A stretch of 64,000 nucleotides of DNA from DYFT01 sp041695085 (GCA_041695085.1 JBGFRO010000022.1:122080-186079); one strand, 5' to 3'; shown: positions 8,718 through 18,833, counted from the stretch's first letter. Translations and numbers: made by a program. The notes: generated by a model from the letters alone, not told the origin.

Positions 8718-10204
8718 CACTTCACTCCTTTCTGATACAGCGTTCGCCGCACCATCTGTTTGTTCAGCAGGATGAAGACTGCCATCACCACCCCCCACTG
8801 AAGCACGCACGTTCCTACACTGTACGTGTTGAACGGATTCCACCATCCTTCCGTGTCGAAGCTGGTGATGGCGAGAGAGAACCACCAGACGATCAACACC
8901 ATCACTTGGAGCGGGACAAGCCACGAGATCACAACGTTGTACCATTTGCCGACCTTCACGTCGCTTCCCTCTCCATTGACCGCGACCTGACGAAACTTAT
9001 CTGTGCCGTGCTTGATGATCGCGAAGGAGATAAACCCACCGCTAATCATCAAACCAATCCCCCATACCCAATCTTGATTTTCGAAGAACGTCATGCTGAG
9101 CGCCGACGGTATACCGAACAAAAATCCGAGAACGCAAACGAACACCAGCGCCCTCCGGCGTTCGAGTCCCATATCGACAAACGTTTTGACCGCCAGCTCG
9201 ATCATTGAGATCAGCGAGGTAATAGCCGCGAATGTTAATCCGAGAAAAAAGATCGTCGAAAAGAATCCCTGCACGAAGATTCCACCCGGCAATTTCTCAA
9301 ACAGCTGCGGAAGAAAGATGAAAGCAAGCCCCGTGTTCGTGCTGCCTTGACCGGAGATCAGCTCTTTGATCCCCTCTCCCGGCGAGAGCGCGAAGACAGT
9401 GGAAAAGATGGTGATACCGGCCAGAAGCGATACCGAGTTATTTCCTAATGCGGTGAGGGAAGCATTGAGTGCGATGTCCTCCTTTTGTCGTGCATAGCAG
9501 GCGTACGTCAGGATCAATCCCCAACCTGCCCCCGTATCCCAGGCGTTCTGCGTCAGAGCGGCAAGCCAGACTTTGTAGTCGAGCAGTGTTCCAAGATCAG
9601 GTGTGAAGAAATACGTGATGCCCTCCCACGCTCCTTCAAGGGTGACGGCGCGTAAGGCGAGGATGAGGAGAATCACCAGAAGTGAGGGAATCAAGATTCG
9701 GTTTGTGCGTTCAATGCCGCTGACAACGCCCCGATAAATGACCAAGGCGCCCAGCGCCATGGCAATGAAGTGAAAGAAGATTGGCTCATAGCTGTGGGTG
9801 AAGGAGTTCCAGAGAGCGATGTGATCTTGTGTGGTGACCAGCGTACCGGTGATGGCTTGGGAGAGATACTTGATGCACCATCCCGTCACAACGGAATAAT
9901 AGAACATAATGGCGGTCGCAACAAAGCCGATGAACGCCCCCATCCAGGCGAATTTCTCACCGGCGATTTTCGCGATGCCACCGATGTTGCCGTAGCGCGT
10001 GTACTTTCCGATGGCGAACTCGGCAATGATCAGAGGAATGGACCAGAGAAATAAAAAAATGACCCATGGGATAAGGAACGATCCTCCACCATTTTGCGCG
10101 ACGATACGCGAGAATCGCCAGATATTGCCGGTCCCAACCGCGATCCCGATCACGGAGAGGATCATACCCCAACGTGATGTGAAGAACTCTTTCTTTTCTG
10201 CCAT
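8717..10204 (-). CDS. Neurotransmitter:sodium symporter (NSS) family amino-acid transporter
   Basis: 495 residues, about 12 membrane helices of the LeuT fold. Helix 1 reads GIAVGTGNIWRFSRIVAQNG with the unwound GxGNIWRF substrate/sodium site; other family stretches are TNTGLAFIFLPQLFEKLPGG and FFSTIFFLGLTFAAITSLIS. The MetP-like sequence and the adjacent MetS microprotein suggest import of methionine or small neutral amino acids (inference). The frame opens at 10219, but GGAGG lies between that ATG and the ATG at 10204 at ideal spacing, so MAEKKEFF is taken as the start. Confidence 0.92.
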   Translation of the reverse strand: MAEKKEFFTSRWGMILSVIGIAVGTGNIWRFSRIVAQNGGGSFLIPWVIFLFLWSIPLIIAEFAIGKYTRYGNIGGIAKIAGEKFAWMGAFIGFVATAIMFYYSVVTGWCIKYLSQAITGTLVTTQDHIALWNSFTHSYEPIFFHFIAMALGALVIYRGVVSGIERTNRILIPSLLVILLILALRAVTLEGAWEGITYFFTPDLGTLLDYKVWLAALTQNAWDTGAGWGLILTYACYARQKEDIALNASLTALGNNSVSLLAGITIFSTVFALSPGEGIKELISGQGSTNTGLAFIFLPQLFEKLPGGIFVQGFFSTIFFLGLTFAAITSLISMIELAVKTFVDMGLERRRALVFVCVLGFLFGIPSALSMTFFENQDWVWGIGLMISGGFISFAIIKHGTDKFRQVAVNGEGSDVKVGKWYNVVISWLVPLQVMVLIVWWFSLAITSFDTEGWWNPFNTYSVGTCVLQWGVVMAVFILLNKQMVRRTLYQKGVK

Positions 10205-10369
10205 TCCTTCCTCCGACATTCATGGTGATTGTTGGTAGTAATGGTGATGCTCGTCGTTGACGGCATGTCAGCGACGTCGAAAGAAACGCTCCCCTTCCGT
10301 CTGCATCTTCACGCAACTGTGTCGTGCAATGAGAACGGGCAGCTCTTCTCACCGAGAAGTTGGGATTTC

Positions 10370-10936
10370 TCACTTTCGGATGATCGTCACCCGTTTCATC
10401 ACAACATCCTGCACAGGTTTATCGAACGGTTTCGTCGTTTGCACCTTTCCGATGGCTTGCACGACATCCATGCCCTGCGTGACTCGTCCGAACACCGTGT
10501 GACGTCCATCCAACCAGGGGGTCGGCACAAGCGTGATGAAGAACTGACTTCCGTTTGTGTTCGGTCCCGCATTTGCCATTGAGAGGATGCCCGGACCAAC
10601 ATGCCGAAGGGTATCGACGATTTCATCCTCGAAGGGTCGGCCGTAGATACTTTCGCCGCCGCGTCCGGTGCCTGTCGGGTCACCCCCTTGAATCATGAAG
10701 TTATCGATCACGCGATGAAAGATCACACCATTGTAATATCCTTTTTCGGCGAGTCCGATAAAATTGTTGACCGTCCGAGGAACGGCTCGTTCAAATAACT
10801 CTACTTCGATCGTCCCCATATTTGTTTCGATCACTGCGTACACCTGTTTTGATTCGGTCATGGGTTTTTCTTGTTGTTGGTTGGATGTACACGATACCAG
10901 AAGAAGGACGAGAACAACCAAGCGGAGACGAGACAT
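10370..10936 (-). CDS. Cyclophilin-type peptidyl-prolyl isomerase, lipoprotein
   Basis: 188 residues. The N-terminus (LRLVVLVLLLVSC) is a lipoprotein signal with lipobox LVSC, so the enzyme is membrane-anchored in the periplasm. The cyclophilin domain contains FHRVIDNFMIQGGDPTGTG, LSMANAGPNTNGSQFFITL and WLDGRHTVFGRV, with catalytic Arg in FHRV and the QFFIT strand intact. It probably assists folding of envelope proteins. GGAGGG precedes the ATG. It follows uppP on the same strand with an 18-base gap. Confidence 0.93.
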   Translation of the reverse strand: MSRLRLVVLVLLLVSCTSNQQQEKPMTESKQVYAVIETNMGTIEVELFERAVPRTVNNFIGLAEKGYYNGVIFHRVIDNFMIQGGDPTGTGRGGESIYGRPFEDEIVDTLRHVGPGILSMANAGPNTNGSQFFITLVPTPWLDGRHTVFGRVTQGMDVVQAIGKVQTTKPFDKPVQDVVMKRVTIIRK

Positions 10937-10954
10937 AAGAATTCCCTCCAGACA

Positions 10955-11770
10955 TCAGATGAACAGAATACCGAGAATACCGGCGACGAGGCAGTACAGC
11001 GCAAACCAGCTAATTTGACCGCGCTCAAGAATCCTTAGGAGAAACTTAATGGCCATGTAACCGGACCCAAACGCAATCACGGTGCCGACGATGATCTGGA
11101 GAACTTCAGCGTGTATGAATCCGGCCCTTACCATCTCGACGGTCTTCAGCAGCGTGGCACCGGCAACGGCAGGCAGAGAGAGCAAGAAGGAAAACCGCGC
11201 TGCCTGTACCGGCGGGATGCCGAGATACATCGCGCTGCTGATCGTGGATCCCGAGCGAGAGATGCCCGGCGTGATGGCCGCAGCCTGCGCCATGCCGATG
11301 ATAAACGCTGTAATAACACCGATTTGCTTTCCTTCCTTCGGCTTCGCCAGTCGCGTCAGAAAAAGCAGCAGTCCCGTGATCACCAGCATCACAGCGACAA
11401 GCTTCGGATCAGCAAAAGCCTGTGTGAGCTCATCCTCGTACGTCAACCCGACATACGCTGCCGGCATCGAGCCAATCAGCATGAGCATGCCGAGACGAAA
11501 ATATTCATCGTTGACATACTGCTCCTTCCACCGGGACGGGTGTGCCGAGCCTTTCACGACCGACGTAGCAATCTTTACCACGTCATGCCAAAAGACCAGC
11601 AGGATACTGACAAGCGTTCCAAAATGAACGAATATCTCAAACGTGATATCCGTTGAGGTCGGAACGTTGAGAAGATGCTCCACCAGAACGAGATGACCTG
11701 AACTGCTGACGGGGAGGAACTCGGTGAGGCCCTGCACAAGTCCCAAAACGATCGCATCCAGAATGCTCAT
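10955..11770 (-). CDS. uppP: Undecaprenyl-diphosphatase (BacA/UppP)
   Basis: 271 residues, eight or so membrane helices. Diagnostic motifs are GLVQGLTEFLPVSSSGHLVL near the N-terminus (with the catalytic Glu and the SSSGH motif) and AAAITPGISRSGSTISSAMY in the middle (PGxSRSGxT). It dephosphorylates undecaprenyl pyrophosphate to recycle the lipid carrier for peptidoglycan and other glycans and can confer bacitracin tolerance. Length fits the family exactly. Confidence 0.96.
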   Translation of the reverse strand: MSILDAIVLGLVQGLTEFLPVSSSGHLVLVEHLLNVPTSTDITFEIFVHFGTLVSILLVFWHDVVKIATSVVKGSAHPSRWKEQYVNDEYFRLGMLMLIGSMPAAYVGLTYEDELTQAFADPKLVAVMLVITGLLLFLTRLAKPKEGKQIGVITAFIIGMAQAAAITPGISRSGSTISSAMYLGIPPVQAARFSFLLSLPAVAGATLLKTVEMVRAGFIHAEVLQIIVGTVIAFGSGYMAIKFLLRILERGQISWFALYCLVAGILGILFI

Positions 11771-11822
11771 AGTGTGGTACCGCCTCCCTTACGTGAATGT
11801 CCGAAACATCCGTTCACCGCAG

Positions 11823-12509
11823 CTACAGTAGCCGTACGACAAACCCTAACTTTAGACCAATGGAGAAGAACGACATTTTTGGAGGTGCACTCGTTCCCCT
11901 CTCTTTCACCTCCGATCCATCTGCACGCCGGATGACACCAAGAAAACCCCAACGAAGATCGACTCCGATAAGGCCGTAAAAACTCTCGTCGAACATCGTA
12001 TGACCCACCGCTTCGAGTTTGATGCCGATGCCTTGTGCCGTCAGGTTCTCCCGTGAACCGATCTCGGCAAAATATTGCTCCAGCTGCCCGACGTGGTATC
12101 CCGCGCCTCCACCAAATTTCAGACGATACCCCTCCCCCGGCACGAGATGGTGCAAGAGGATTGTCGGCATGTGGACAACATACGAGAATTCCGATCTCGA
12201 GACGCCACTCCTTCCTGCGACAATGTGGAACTTCACCATCGCGCTATACTCCAACGCAAGAATCCACCGCTCATCAATCTGCAGTTCCGGGGCAACAAAG
12301 AACTCGACCTCGGACGAGAACTCGTCAAGTTGTTGGCCGGGGAGCGGCTGGGCGACGGTGTTAATGTAATCGACGAGCGATGGAGCGGAGTGCGATCCCA
12401 CTCCCATTCCTGCAGCCACTCCGAAGAACCGTTCCATGCGGTCCTGCGACCGAGCGGTGGAACTGGCGAGACTCGCAATCAGCGCAACAAGCATCAAACG
12501 AATCATCAA
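11823..12509 (-). CDS. Exported barrel-like outer-membrane protein
   Basis: 228 residues. The N-terminus MMIRLMLVALIASLASSTAR then SQ is a signal peptide. The mature part is beta-rich with alternating hydrophobic residues (FGVAAGMGVG, SEVEFFVAPELQI, RLKFGGGAGYHVG, GLIGVDLRWGFLGV) and ends FSIGLKLGFVVRLL. This is the look of an eight-to-ten-strand barrel (porin or OmpA-like N-domain); no named family is recognised. It is five bases downstream of the bi-domain oxidoreductase and so probably in the same transcript. Confidence 0.65.
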   Translation of the reverse strand: MMIRLMLVALIASLASSTARSQDRMERFFGVAAGMGVGSHSAPSLVDYINTVAQPLPGQQLDEFSSEVEFFVAPELQIDERWILALEYSAMVKFHIVAGRSGVSRSEFSYVVHMPTILLHHLVPGEGYRLKFGGGAGYHVGQLEQYFAEIGSRENLTAQGIGIKLEAVGHTMFDESFYGLIGVDLRWGFLGVIRRADGSEVKERGTSAPPKMSFFSIGLKLGFVVRLL

Positions 12510-12514
12510 AGCTC

Positions 12515-14698
12515 TCAGACCTCCACAGGTATACCGAGTTGCAGTGAATCGTTTATCTTGAACGTGGCGAGTGTCGTCAACAGGAGACTCTCGAACGGAA
12601 TGGGAGACGGCTGTCCATTCACAATGGCCTGCACGAACGCTTTGATTTCCTCCCGGTGTCCTTTCTCGACACCCCCAGACGTAAAGTCTCGCTTCTTTCC
12701 TTGCTGATAGAGCGTCAAATACTGAAAATTGTCGAGCACAGCGGTTCGACCAGTCGAACAGATCTCGACTCGTTCCTTCGGCATCGTTGGGTCGCCGTTG
12801 GCAAGATATGTAATCGAGCCAATGGAGCCATCCTCAAATTTTATGGTGATGATCACCGAGTCATCATCCTTCAGACCCTTGGATGAAGAAACCGGCTCCG
12901 CGAACACCTTAACCGGTCGTGAGCGTGTGAAGAATTGAAGAAGATCGACAAAGTGACACACTTCTCCGATGATACGTCCCCCACCTTCAACCGGATCGCG
13001 CGTCCAGTGGGTTGCAGGCATCGCTCCGGCATTGACACGGTAATTGATGACGTAGGGACCCACGGCATTCTCGAAGAATCGCGCCGCCTGTTGTGCGTGA
13101 GGTGAAAAGCGGCGGTTGAATCCAACGAGCAACACCGGCGAACCGCTGTTCTTTGACCGCACCACCTCGCTCAATTCCTTAAGCTCTTCCCGCGTTGTGG
13201 CAAGCGGCTTTTCCACAAAGACGTGTTTCCCTGCTCGGAGAGCATCGAAGGCTAAACGAGCATGAAGGTTATGCCGAGTAGCGATAAAGACAGTATTGAT
13301 CGACTCCGATTCCAGCACCTCCCGGGGTTCGGTGGTGGCAAATTGAAATCCAAAATTCCTCGCCACGTTGGTCGCGTTCAGTCCGTTAGCTGTACAAACC
13401 CCCACGAGCGAGACGCTCGATTCCGCCTGGAGATGCGGAAGAAGAAATCCTTGAGCGAAATTACCCGCTCCGATGAATCCGACTTTCAGCTTTCCCGGCA
13501 CTTCGACGAGCTTCGTACGTGGAACCGTGATCGATCGCTTCTCAGCGGTCAGTTCCTCCGGTTCGTGATCTCCATAATCGAGCAGGATGCCGACATACCG
13601 TTCCTTCTTCGACGATCGACCTGAGAGAAGGGCGTATGCCGCTTTCGCCTCATCCACCATGAATCGATGCGTTGTCAGGCGCTTCACGTTCACGGCTCCC
13701 ACGGAAAGGAGACGGAGAAATTCTTGCATATTCCGTCGCTCGGTCCAGCGCACGTACCCAATCGGATAGTCATTTCCCCGCTCTTCGTAGAAGACGTCGT
13801 AGCGACCGGGGCCAATGGAGCGGGAGACTTTGAATTCGAGCTCTTTCAAATAATAGGGAGGACGTGGAAGCTTCAATCCCACGTCCCCGACAAGCACCAC
13901 ACGCCCCTTTTCACGACACAACTCTCCAGCCAATTCAACCGGATCGTTGCTTGGTGTCGCGGCCGTGATGATGACGGCGTCGGCACCCGCTCCGCGTGTC
14001 GCAGCCCGGACGCTGTTCTTCACATCGGCGTTCGTGCGGTGGAGCGCCAGATCGGCTCCGAATTCCTTCGCGCGTTCGACCGCTCCTTCGTCGAGATCGA
14101 TGCCGATAACGGCACAGCCATTGGCTTTCAGCAGCTGCAGCGTCAGTTGCCCCAACAACCCTAATCCGATCACAACAACCGTTTCACCCATCGTCGGATT
14201 GGCCTGCCGAACTCCCTGCAGTGCTATTCCCCCCAATGTTGTGTACGCGGCCTCGTCGAACTCAACGCCGGAGGGGATACGGCAACAGAGGTTGAATGGA
14301 ACAAGGACATATTCCGCGTGACTGGCATATCCGGCACCAGCGCACGCAACGCGATCACCCACTTTCAGATCCGACTCTCCTCCGCCCACTGCAACAACGC
14401 TACCCGACACGCTGTAACCGAGAGGAGCACGAGTTTCAAGCTGTGTTTTCACTCGACGATAGGTACGAATCAAACCATACAACCGCACTTGATCGAGCAC
14501 TCTCTTTACCAATTCCGGATGCTTGCGCGCTTTTTCCAGAAGCGATCCCTTGCGCTGCGTGATGGAGGCCTTTTCCGTTCCTGCGCTAATGAGTGAAAAC
14601 CTCGTTTGCACCAACACGTGTCCCGGCTTCAATGCAGGGAGCGGCACGGCGTCGATCCGGATTTCACCCGTCTTATTGTGCTGCGTGACTTGCTTCAT
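12515..14698 (-). CDS. Bi-domain oxidoreductase (zinc-type MDR dehydrogenase fused to Gfo/Idh/MocA)
   Basis: 727 residues. Residues 1 to about 370 form a medium-chain dehydrogenase/reductase domain: GRVACAGAGYASHAEYVLVP-like entry region, AAYTTLGGIALQGVRQA and the Rossmann GxGxxG VVVIGLGLLGQLTLQLLKAN. From about 395 a second Rossmann fold starts (KVGFIGAGNFAQGFLLPHL), followed by the Gfo/Idh/MocA motifs HVFVEKPLATT and GGRIIGEVCHFVDLL. Such fusions occur in exopolysaccharide and glycan clusters and probably act on nucleotide sugars or glycan intermediates; substrate unknown. The start overlaps the stop of the flippase-like gene (ATGA). Confidence 0.88.
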   Translation of the reverse strand: MKQVTQHNKTGEIRIDAVPLPALKPGHVLVQTRFSLISAGTEKASITQRKGSLLEKARKHPELVKRVLDQVRLYGLIRTYRRVKTQLETRAPLGYSVSGSVVAVGGGESDLKVGDRVACAGAGYASHAEYVLVPFNLCCRIPSGVEFDEAAYTTLGGIALQGVRQANPTMGETVVVIGLGLLGQLTLQLLKANGCAVIGIDLDEGAVERAKEFGADLALHRTNADVKNSVRAATRGAGADAVIITAATPSNDPVELAGELCREKGRVVLVGDVGLKLPRPPYYLKELEFKVSRSIGPGRYDVFYEERGNDYPIGYVRWTERRNMQEFLRLLSVGAVNVKRLTTHRFMVDEAKAAYALLSGRSSKKERYVGILLDYGDHEPEELTAEKRSITVPRTKLVEVPGKLKVGFIGAGNFAQGFLLPHLQAESSVSLVGVCTANGLNATNVARNFGFQFATTEPREVLESESINTVFIATRHNLHARLAFDALRAGKHVFVEKPLATTREELKELSEVVRSKNSGSPVLLVGFNRRFSPHAQQAARFFENAVGPYVINYRVNAGAMPATHWTRDPVEGGGRIIGEVCHFVDLLQFFTRSRPVKVFAEPVSSSKGLKDDDSVIITIKFEDGSIGSITYLANGDPTMPKERVEICSTGRTAVLDNFQYLTLYQQGKKRDFTSGGVEKGHREEIKAFVQAIVNGQPSPIPFESLLLTTLATFKINDSLQLGIPVEV

Positions 14699-15726
14699 GA
14701 TTGAACCGCCTGTTCTGCTGCTCGTTCAGCATCGGAGATGGTGAGTTGATCTTTGAGGAGAAAGTAGAGTCCAATGCCTGTGGTGAGAAAGTAGCCCAAC
14801 TCGTGCGTGACGATCGCATAACTCAGTGCTGTCGCCGGTTCGACGTGATAGAGTTGAACGAGCACCACCGTCAGAAACGAATGATACGTCCCCATCGCAC
14901 CGGGCGCGGGGAGGATGAATGCTATCGTCGATGCCGTCAGGAGAATCGTTGCCGCCTCAAATCCCAACGTGTGCGTCGAGAGATCGGGAAACGCGTAGAA
15001 CCCAAGGTAGAGCGAAAAGATGTAGAGAAACCACATGATCAGGCTGAGAAAGAAGATCGAAACGAAGGTTTCCGACATCTTCGACACGCCGAAACCGCTG
15101 AGAAATGACACCACGTGCTGTCGGAACCGTTCCCGCCACCGTGTCGGCAGAAGCGGTTCGAGAACCTTTACCAGGCGGAAGAGCGCCTCCCCCCGAAAAA
15201 AGAGGAGGAGAAAAATCCCCAGAGCGATCAGGGAGCCGACGAGAAAAACCGGGCGGATTGCATCAACATCCTCCACGAAGGGGGCGAGCACGGAGGGAGA
15301 GATCACAACAACGATGCAAAGAATCAACGAAAAGACGAGGAGATCGAGAATCCGCTCTACGATGACCGTGCCAAGAACGGTCGTTGTGGGAATGCGTTCG
15401 CTCTTCCCCAGTCCGTACGATCTTACGAGTTCGCCCGCGCGGGGGATAACGTTATTCACGAGATACCCGATCATCACCGCCGAGAAAAGATTCCGGGCTG
15501 CAATGTGTCGCTTGACAGGTCTTAACAGGTACCCCCATCGAAGTGCACGAACGTAGTGACTCAACAATCCGACCGGAATCAACAGCGTCACCCAAACATA
15601 GTCAACCGTCTTGAGTGCCTCCCACAACTCCGTGAAGTTCGTCGCTCGAAAGGCGAGGTAGAGAAACACCGCCGCGACGACAAAGCTCACCAGCGTTTGC
15701 AGGAACTTCTTTGTTCGGGATGTCAT
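14695..15726 (-). CDS. Lysylphosphatidylglycerol synthase TM-region/UPF0104 flippase-like protein
   Basis: 343 residues, about eight membrane helices. Signatures: LLSHYVRALRWGYLLRPV, AVMIGYLVNNVIPRAGELVR, VLGTVIVERILDLLVFSL and IAFILPAPGAMGTYHSFLTV, which are the hallmarks of the AglD/YbhN/MprF transmembrane family. These are thought to move or modify lipid-linked substrates. The adjacent sugar-type oxidoreductase, LolA and uppP point to envelope lipid or glycan handling (inference). Coupled by a 4-base overlap to the downstream oxidoreductase. Confidence 0.88.
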   Translation of the reverse strand: MTSRTKKFLQTLVSFVVAAVFLYLAFRATNFTELWEALKTVDYVWVTLLIPVGLLSHYVRALRWGYLLRPVKRHIAARNLFSAVMIGYLVNNVIPRAGELVRSYGLGKSERIPTTTVLGTVIVERILDLLVFSLILCIVVVISPSVLAPFVEDVDAIRPVFLVGSLIALGIFLLLFFRGEALFRLVKVLEPLLPTRWRERFRQHVVSFLSGFGVSKMSETFVSIFFLSLIMWFLYIFSLYLGFYAFPDLSTHTLGFEAATILLTASTIAFILPAPGAMGTYHSFLTVVLVQLYHVEPATALSYAIVTHELGYFLTTGIGLYFLLKDQLTISDAERAAEQAVQS

Positions 15727-15742
15727 GAAGGAACTGTGCTGG

Positions 15743-16378
15743 TTAACGGAGGTCGACCACCTCCGTACCAGGAGGAGGCGAGAAGGCGAATGTCGAATCT
15801 TTGACTTTGGTGTTGAGCTGAACTTCCTGAATCGTGTAGGTCGTTTCCGTGTCGTTCACGTCGGTCAGTTCAACTTTGCGGACGATCCACGTTCCTTCTT
15901 CCACTGTCACCTTCATCGACTTAACGAACGACTGATCGTCTTTGGGAACGAGCCGGAGAATGACAAACTTGGTTCCCCCCGTCTGCTCCCGTCCGATGAT
16001 CGAAGCGTAATAGTTCGAAGGAAGATTGAGGAGAAAATGTTCAGGGGAAAGGGAGTTGTGATTCTCTTTGTAGCGGTCGACAATGACTTGTTTGTTGACG
16101 GGAGAATAAGACCAGACGGTCACGCCATCGGTCACCAGCGTTTGATGCTCCGATTCGATCCGGTACTTGTTCGGTTTCTTCATGATAAGCGTTCCGGTAA
16201 ACGTTTGCTCGATGTTCGAGAAACCGAACTTGACGTGTTGGGTGAAACGCGCCGTTGCATCTTCGATTCGCTCGTAGCGGCGCTGGACGTTTTGCGTTAC
16301 TTCGCTTACCTGCAGCTGCCGCGCGCTCGCCGTCGAAAAGATCGTGAGACAATACAACATCAACAGCCAATTCCTCAT
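15743..16378 (-). CDS. lolA: Outer-membrane lipoprotein carrier protein LolA
   Basis: 211 residues with an N-terminal signal peptide (MRNWLLMLYCLTIFSTASAR). The mature part shows the LolA pattern: YERIEDATARFTQHVKFGF, TFTGTLIMKKPNKYRIES, TDGVTVWSYSPVNKQVIVD, LNLPSNYY and FAFSPPPGTEVVDLR at the end. LolA ferries lipoproteins across the periplasm, relevant because this window encodes many. The start overlaps the ftsK stop by 4 bases, an arrangement seen in several FCB genomes. Confidence 0.92.
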   Translation of the reverse strand: MRNWLLMLYCLTIFSTASARQLQVSEVTQNVQRRYERIEDATARFTQHVKFGFSNIEQTFTGTLIMKKPNKYRIESEHQTLVTDGVTVWSYSPVNKQVIVDRYKENHNSLSPEHFLLNLPSNYYASIIGREQTGGTKFVILRLVPKDDQSFVKSMKVTVEEGTWIVRKVELTDVNDTETTYTIQEVQLNTKVKDSTFAFSPPPGTEVVDLR

Positions 16379-18828
16379 CCCATACTCCTCAGGATGGTGT
16401 CCAATTCAGCTTCGGTTTCCACGAGCACCTCCCGCGCCTTACTCCCGTCAAACGGTCCGACGATGCCTGCCGACTCCAACTCATCCACCAACCGCGCCGC
16501 GCGCGAGTAGCCGACCTTGAGTCTGCGTTGCAGGAGCGACACAGAACCTTGTTGATGCCGTACCACAATCTTTGCCGCCTCTTCAAAGAGCTCGTCCCGC
16601 GATCCATCTCCTGCTGACGCTCCAGCCTTTTTCTTTTCGAAGACAGAGGGGAGTTTATACGGCGTCGAGTATCCCCTTTGCTTGGCAATATGGTTCATCA
16701 AACGCTCCACCTCTTCGGTGGAGATGAAGGCGTTTTGAATACGAACTGGCTTCGGACTGCCGGGTGGGAAGTACAACATATCGCCGTTGCCGAGCAACTG
16801 CTCTGCTCCGTTCATGTCGAGAATCGTGCGCGAGTCGATTTTCGTCGCCACCTGGTAGGCGATGCGCGCGGGGAAATTGGCTTTGATGACGCCGGTGATG
16901 ACATCGACGGAAGGGCGTTGCGTTGCAAGTACTAAATGGATCCCTACGGCACGTGCGAGTTGCGCGAGCCGGGCGATCGGCTCCTCCACCTCCCGCGCCG
17001 CCGTGATCATCAAGTCGGCCAACTCGTCGATCACCACCACAAGATAAGGAAGTTTTCGATGCTTGATCGTCTCGGTGTCGTGCAGTTTGCCGGATGCCAC
17101 TTTCTCGTTATAGTCGGCAATGTTTCGCACCCCTGCTGCGGCGAGCCGATCGTACCGTTTCTCCATCTCGATCTCGACACTCTTCAGCACCATCACCGCA
17201 TTGTTCGGTGTGGTGATAATCTCCTCTTGAAGATCCGGCGAAACGGCAAGGAAGTGCTTTCGCAGTTTTGAAAAAAGGGAAAGTTCGATCTTCTTCGGGT
17301 CGATGATGATGAACTTCACATCGCTCGGATGAAGCCGATAGAGCAAGCTTGCCAAAATGGTGTTAATTCCGACACTCTTTCCCGAACCGGTCGCTCCCGC
17401 GATCAACACATGAGGCATCTTTGCGAGATCGTCGACGTACACTTCGCCCGTGATCGTCTTTCCCATCGCAAGGGGAAGATATCCTTTGCTGTCGCGAAAC
17501 TTCGATGAGTTGATGATACTGCGAATCGTAACGAGGGCCGGGTGATGGTTGGGGATTTCAACGCCGACCGTCCCCTTGCCCGGAATCGGGGCAATGATCC
17601 GGATGCCTTTCGCTTTAAGAGCGAGAGCGATGTCGTCCTGAAGATTCTCGATGCGGCTGATCTTGACGCCGGTGGCAGGGATGATCTCATAAAGCGTGAC
17701 GACCGGACCCGGCGTGACAGAGACGCTCTCGATCTCCACGCCGAAATCGGCAAGCTTCGCTCTTAACAACTCCGCGTTCGCTTTGAGCTCATCCTCGTCC
17801 ACCTGCTCAGCGGCCCGCGCCGGATCCAACAGCTCGACGGATGGAAAGATATAATCGATTTCTTCTTCATCGATTGAAGATGCATCTTGCCGCTCGTCGA
17901 AATTGACCTCATCCTCCTCCACTCGTTCGCGGATTTCTAACGGCACATCCTCCCATGTCGGTGCACGCAGCGATACGTCTTCCTCCTCCTTCTCAACGGG
18001 CTCCACGGGTAACTTCACCTGGGCCGATTCCGTACGCTCAACAGGTTTCCGTGCAGTGATGGTGGGAGGATGCATGTCTTCCGGATCACGCTTGATCTCG
18101 ATCGGTCGGACAGATGTCTTTCGTTCCTGCACTTTTGCGTTCTCGGATCGCTCTCTCGCCTCCTCCCTCTTCCGTTCAATCCAGAGCTTCAGAGAGCGCA
18201 TCCACTCCTGCAAGCGCTCGGACGTCTGCTGGATATCCAGATCCACCAACAGGATCAGGACGACCCCTAACATTCCGAGGAGAAGGATGAAGGTGCCGAT
18301 GAGACCGATGAGTTTTGAGAGGGATTGTGCAACGAACTCACCCGCAACGCCGCTCCATTCGACGGCGAGGATCGGCTCATCACCAACCAACCGAACGGCT
18401 CCCATCAGCGCCGAGAAGAGGAGGGCGATCGCGAGAATATAGTTCGTCGCAAGGATAAGACGTTGCAGTTCTTTCCTTCGCAGAATGAACCACGACCACG
18501 CCATCCCGAGGAAGGGCACAACGATCACCGCATAACCGATTGTCGAATTGATCATCCAGTTGGAAAGCACCGCGCCCAAAAGACCCAACAAGTTCTCCGT
18601 TCTATCCGCCCGGGCCTGAATGGCTTCGTCAGAAGTGATGACCTTCCAGAGATCCCATACCCGCAGGTCACCGTTGGCCTGGTCGGCGGATGAATACGAG
18701 ACGAGGCTGAGCAAAAGCATGAACGAACAGAGGATACCGAGAAACGCGTAGATCTGCGTCCGTCGATTGGTACTTTTCTTTTTCGATTCTTTTGTCCGTT
18801 CGTCCGGCATAGGGGTCCCACGCGCCAT
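16375..18828 (-). CDS. ftsK: FtsK/SpoIIIE-type DNA translocase
   Basis: 817 residues. N-terminal membrane domain (four helices within residues 25-190), a charged linker (to about 330), then the motor: Walker A LIAGATGSGKSVGIN, FIIIDPKKIELSLF, Walker B YLVVVIDELADLMITA, and LATQRPSVDVITGVIKANFP. The C-terminal gamma winged helix (SVSLLQRRLKVGYSRAARLV) is present. It pumps chromosomal DNA at the division septum and activates XerCD resolution. Start uncertain between 18828 and the nearby ATG at MPDERTKE; neither has a strong SD. Confidence 0.95.
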   Translation of the reverse strand: MARGTPMPDERTKESKKKSTNRRTQIYAFLGILCSFMLLLSLVSYSSADQANGDLRVWDLWKVITSDEAIQARADRTENLLGLLGAVLSNWMINSTIGYAVIVVPFLGMAWSWFILRRKELQRLILATNYILAIALLFSALMGAVRLVGDEPILAVEWSGVAGEFVAQSLSKLIGLIGTFILLLGMLGVVLILLVDLDIQQTSERLQEWMRSLKLWIERKREEARERSENAKVQERKTSVRPIEIKRDPEDMHPPTITARKPVERTESAQVKLPVEPVEKEEEDVSLRAPTWEDVPLEIRERVEEDEVNFDERQDASSIDEEEIDYIFPSVELLDPARAAEQVDEDELKANAELLRAKLADFGVEIESVSVTPGPVVTLYEIIPATGVKISRIENLQDDIALALKAKGIRIIAPIPGKGTVGVEIPNHHPALVTIRSIINSSKFRDSKGYLPLAMGKTITGEVYVDDLAKMPHVLIAGATGSGKSVGINTILASLLYRLHPSDVKFIIIDPKKIELSLFSKLRKHFLAVSPDLQEEIITTPNNAVMVLKSVEIEMEKRYDRLAAAGVRNIADYNEKVASGKLHDTETIKHRKLPYLVVVIDELADLMITAAREVEEPIARLAQLARAVGIHLVLATQRPSVDVITGVIKANFPARIAYQVATKIDSRTILDMNGAEQLLGNGDMLYFPPGSPKPVRIQNAFISTEEVERLMNHIAKQRGYSTPYKLPSVFEKKKAGASAGDGSRDELFEEAAKIVVRHQQGSVSLLQRRLKVGYSRAARLVDELESAGIVGPFDGSKAREVLVETEAELDTILRSMG

Positions 18829-18833
18829 TGCGA

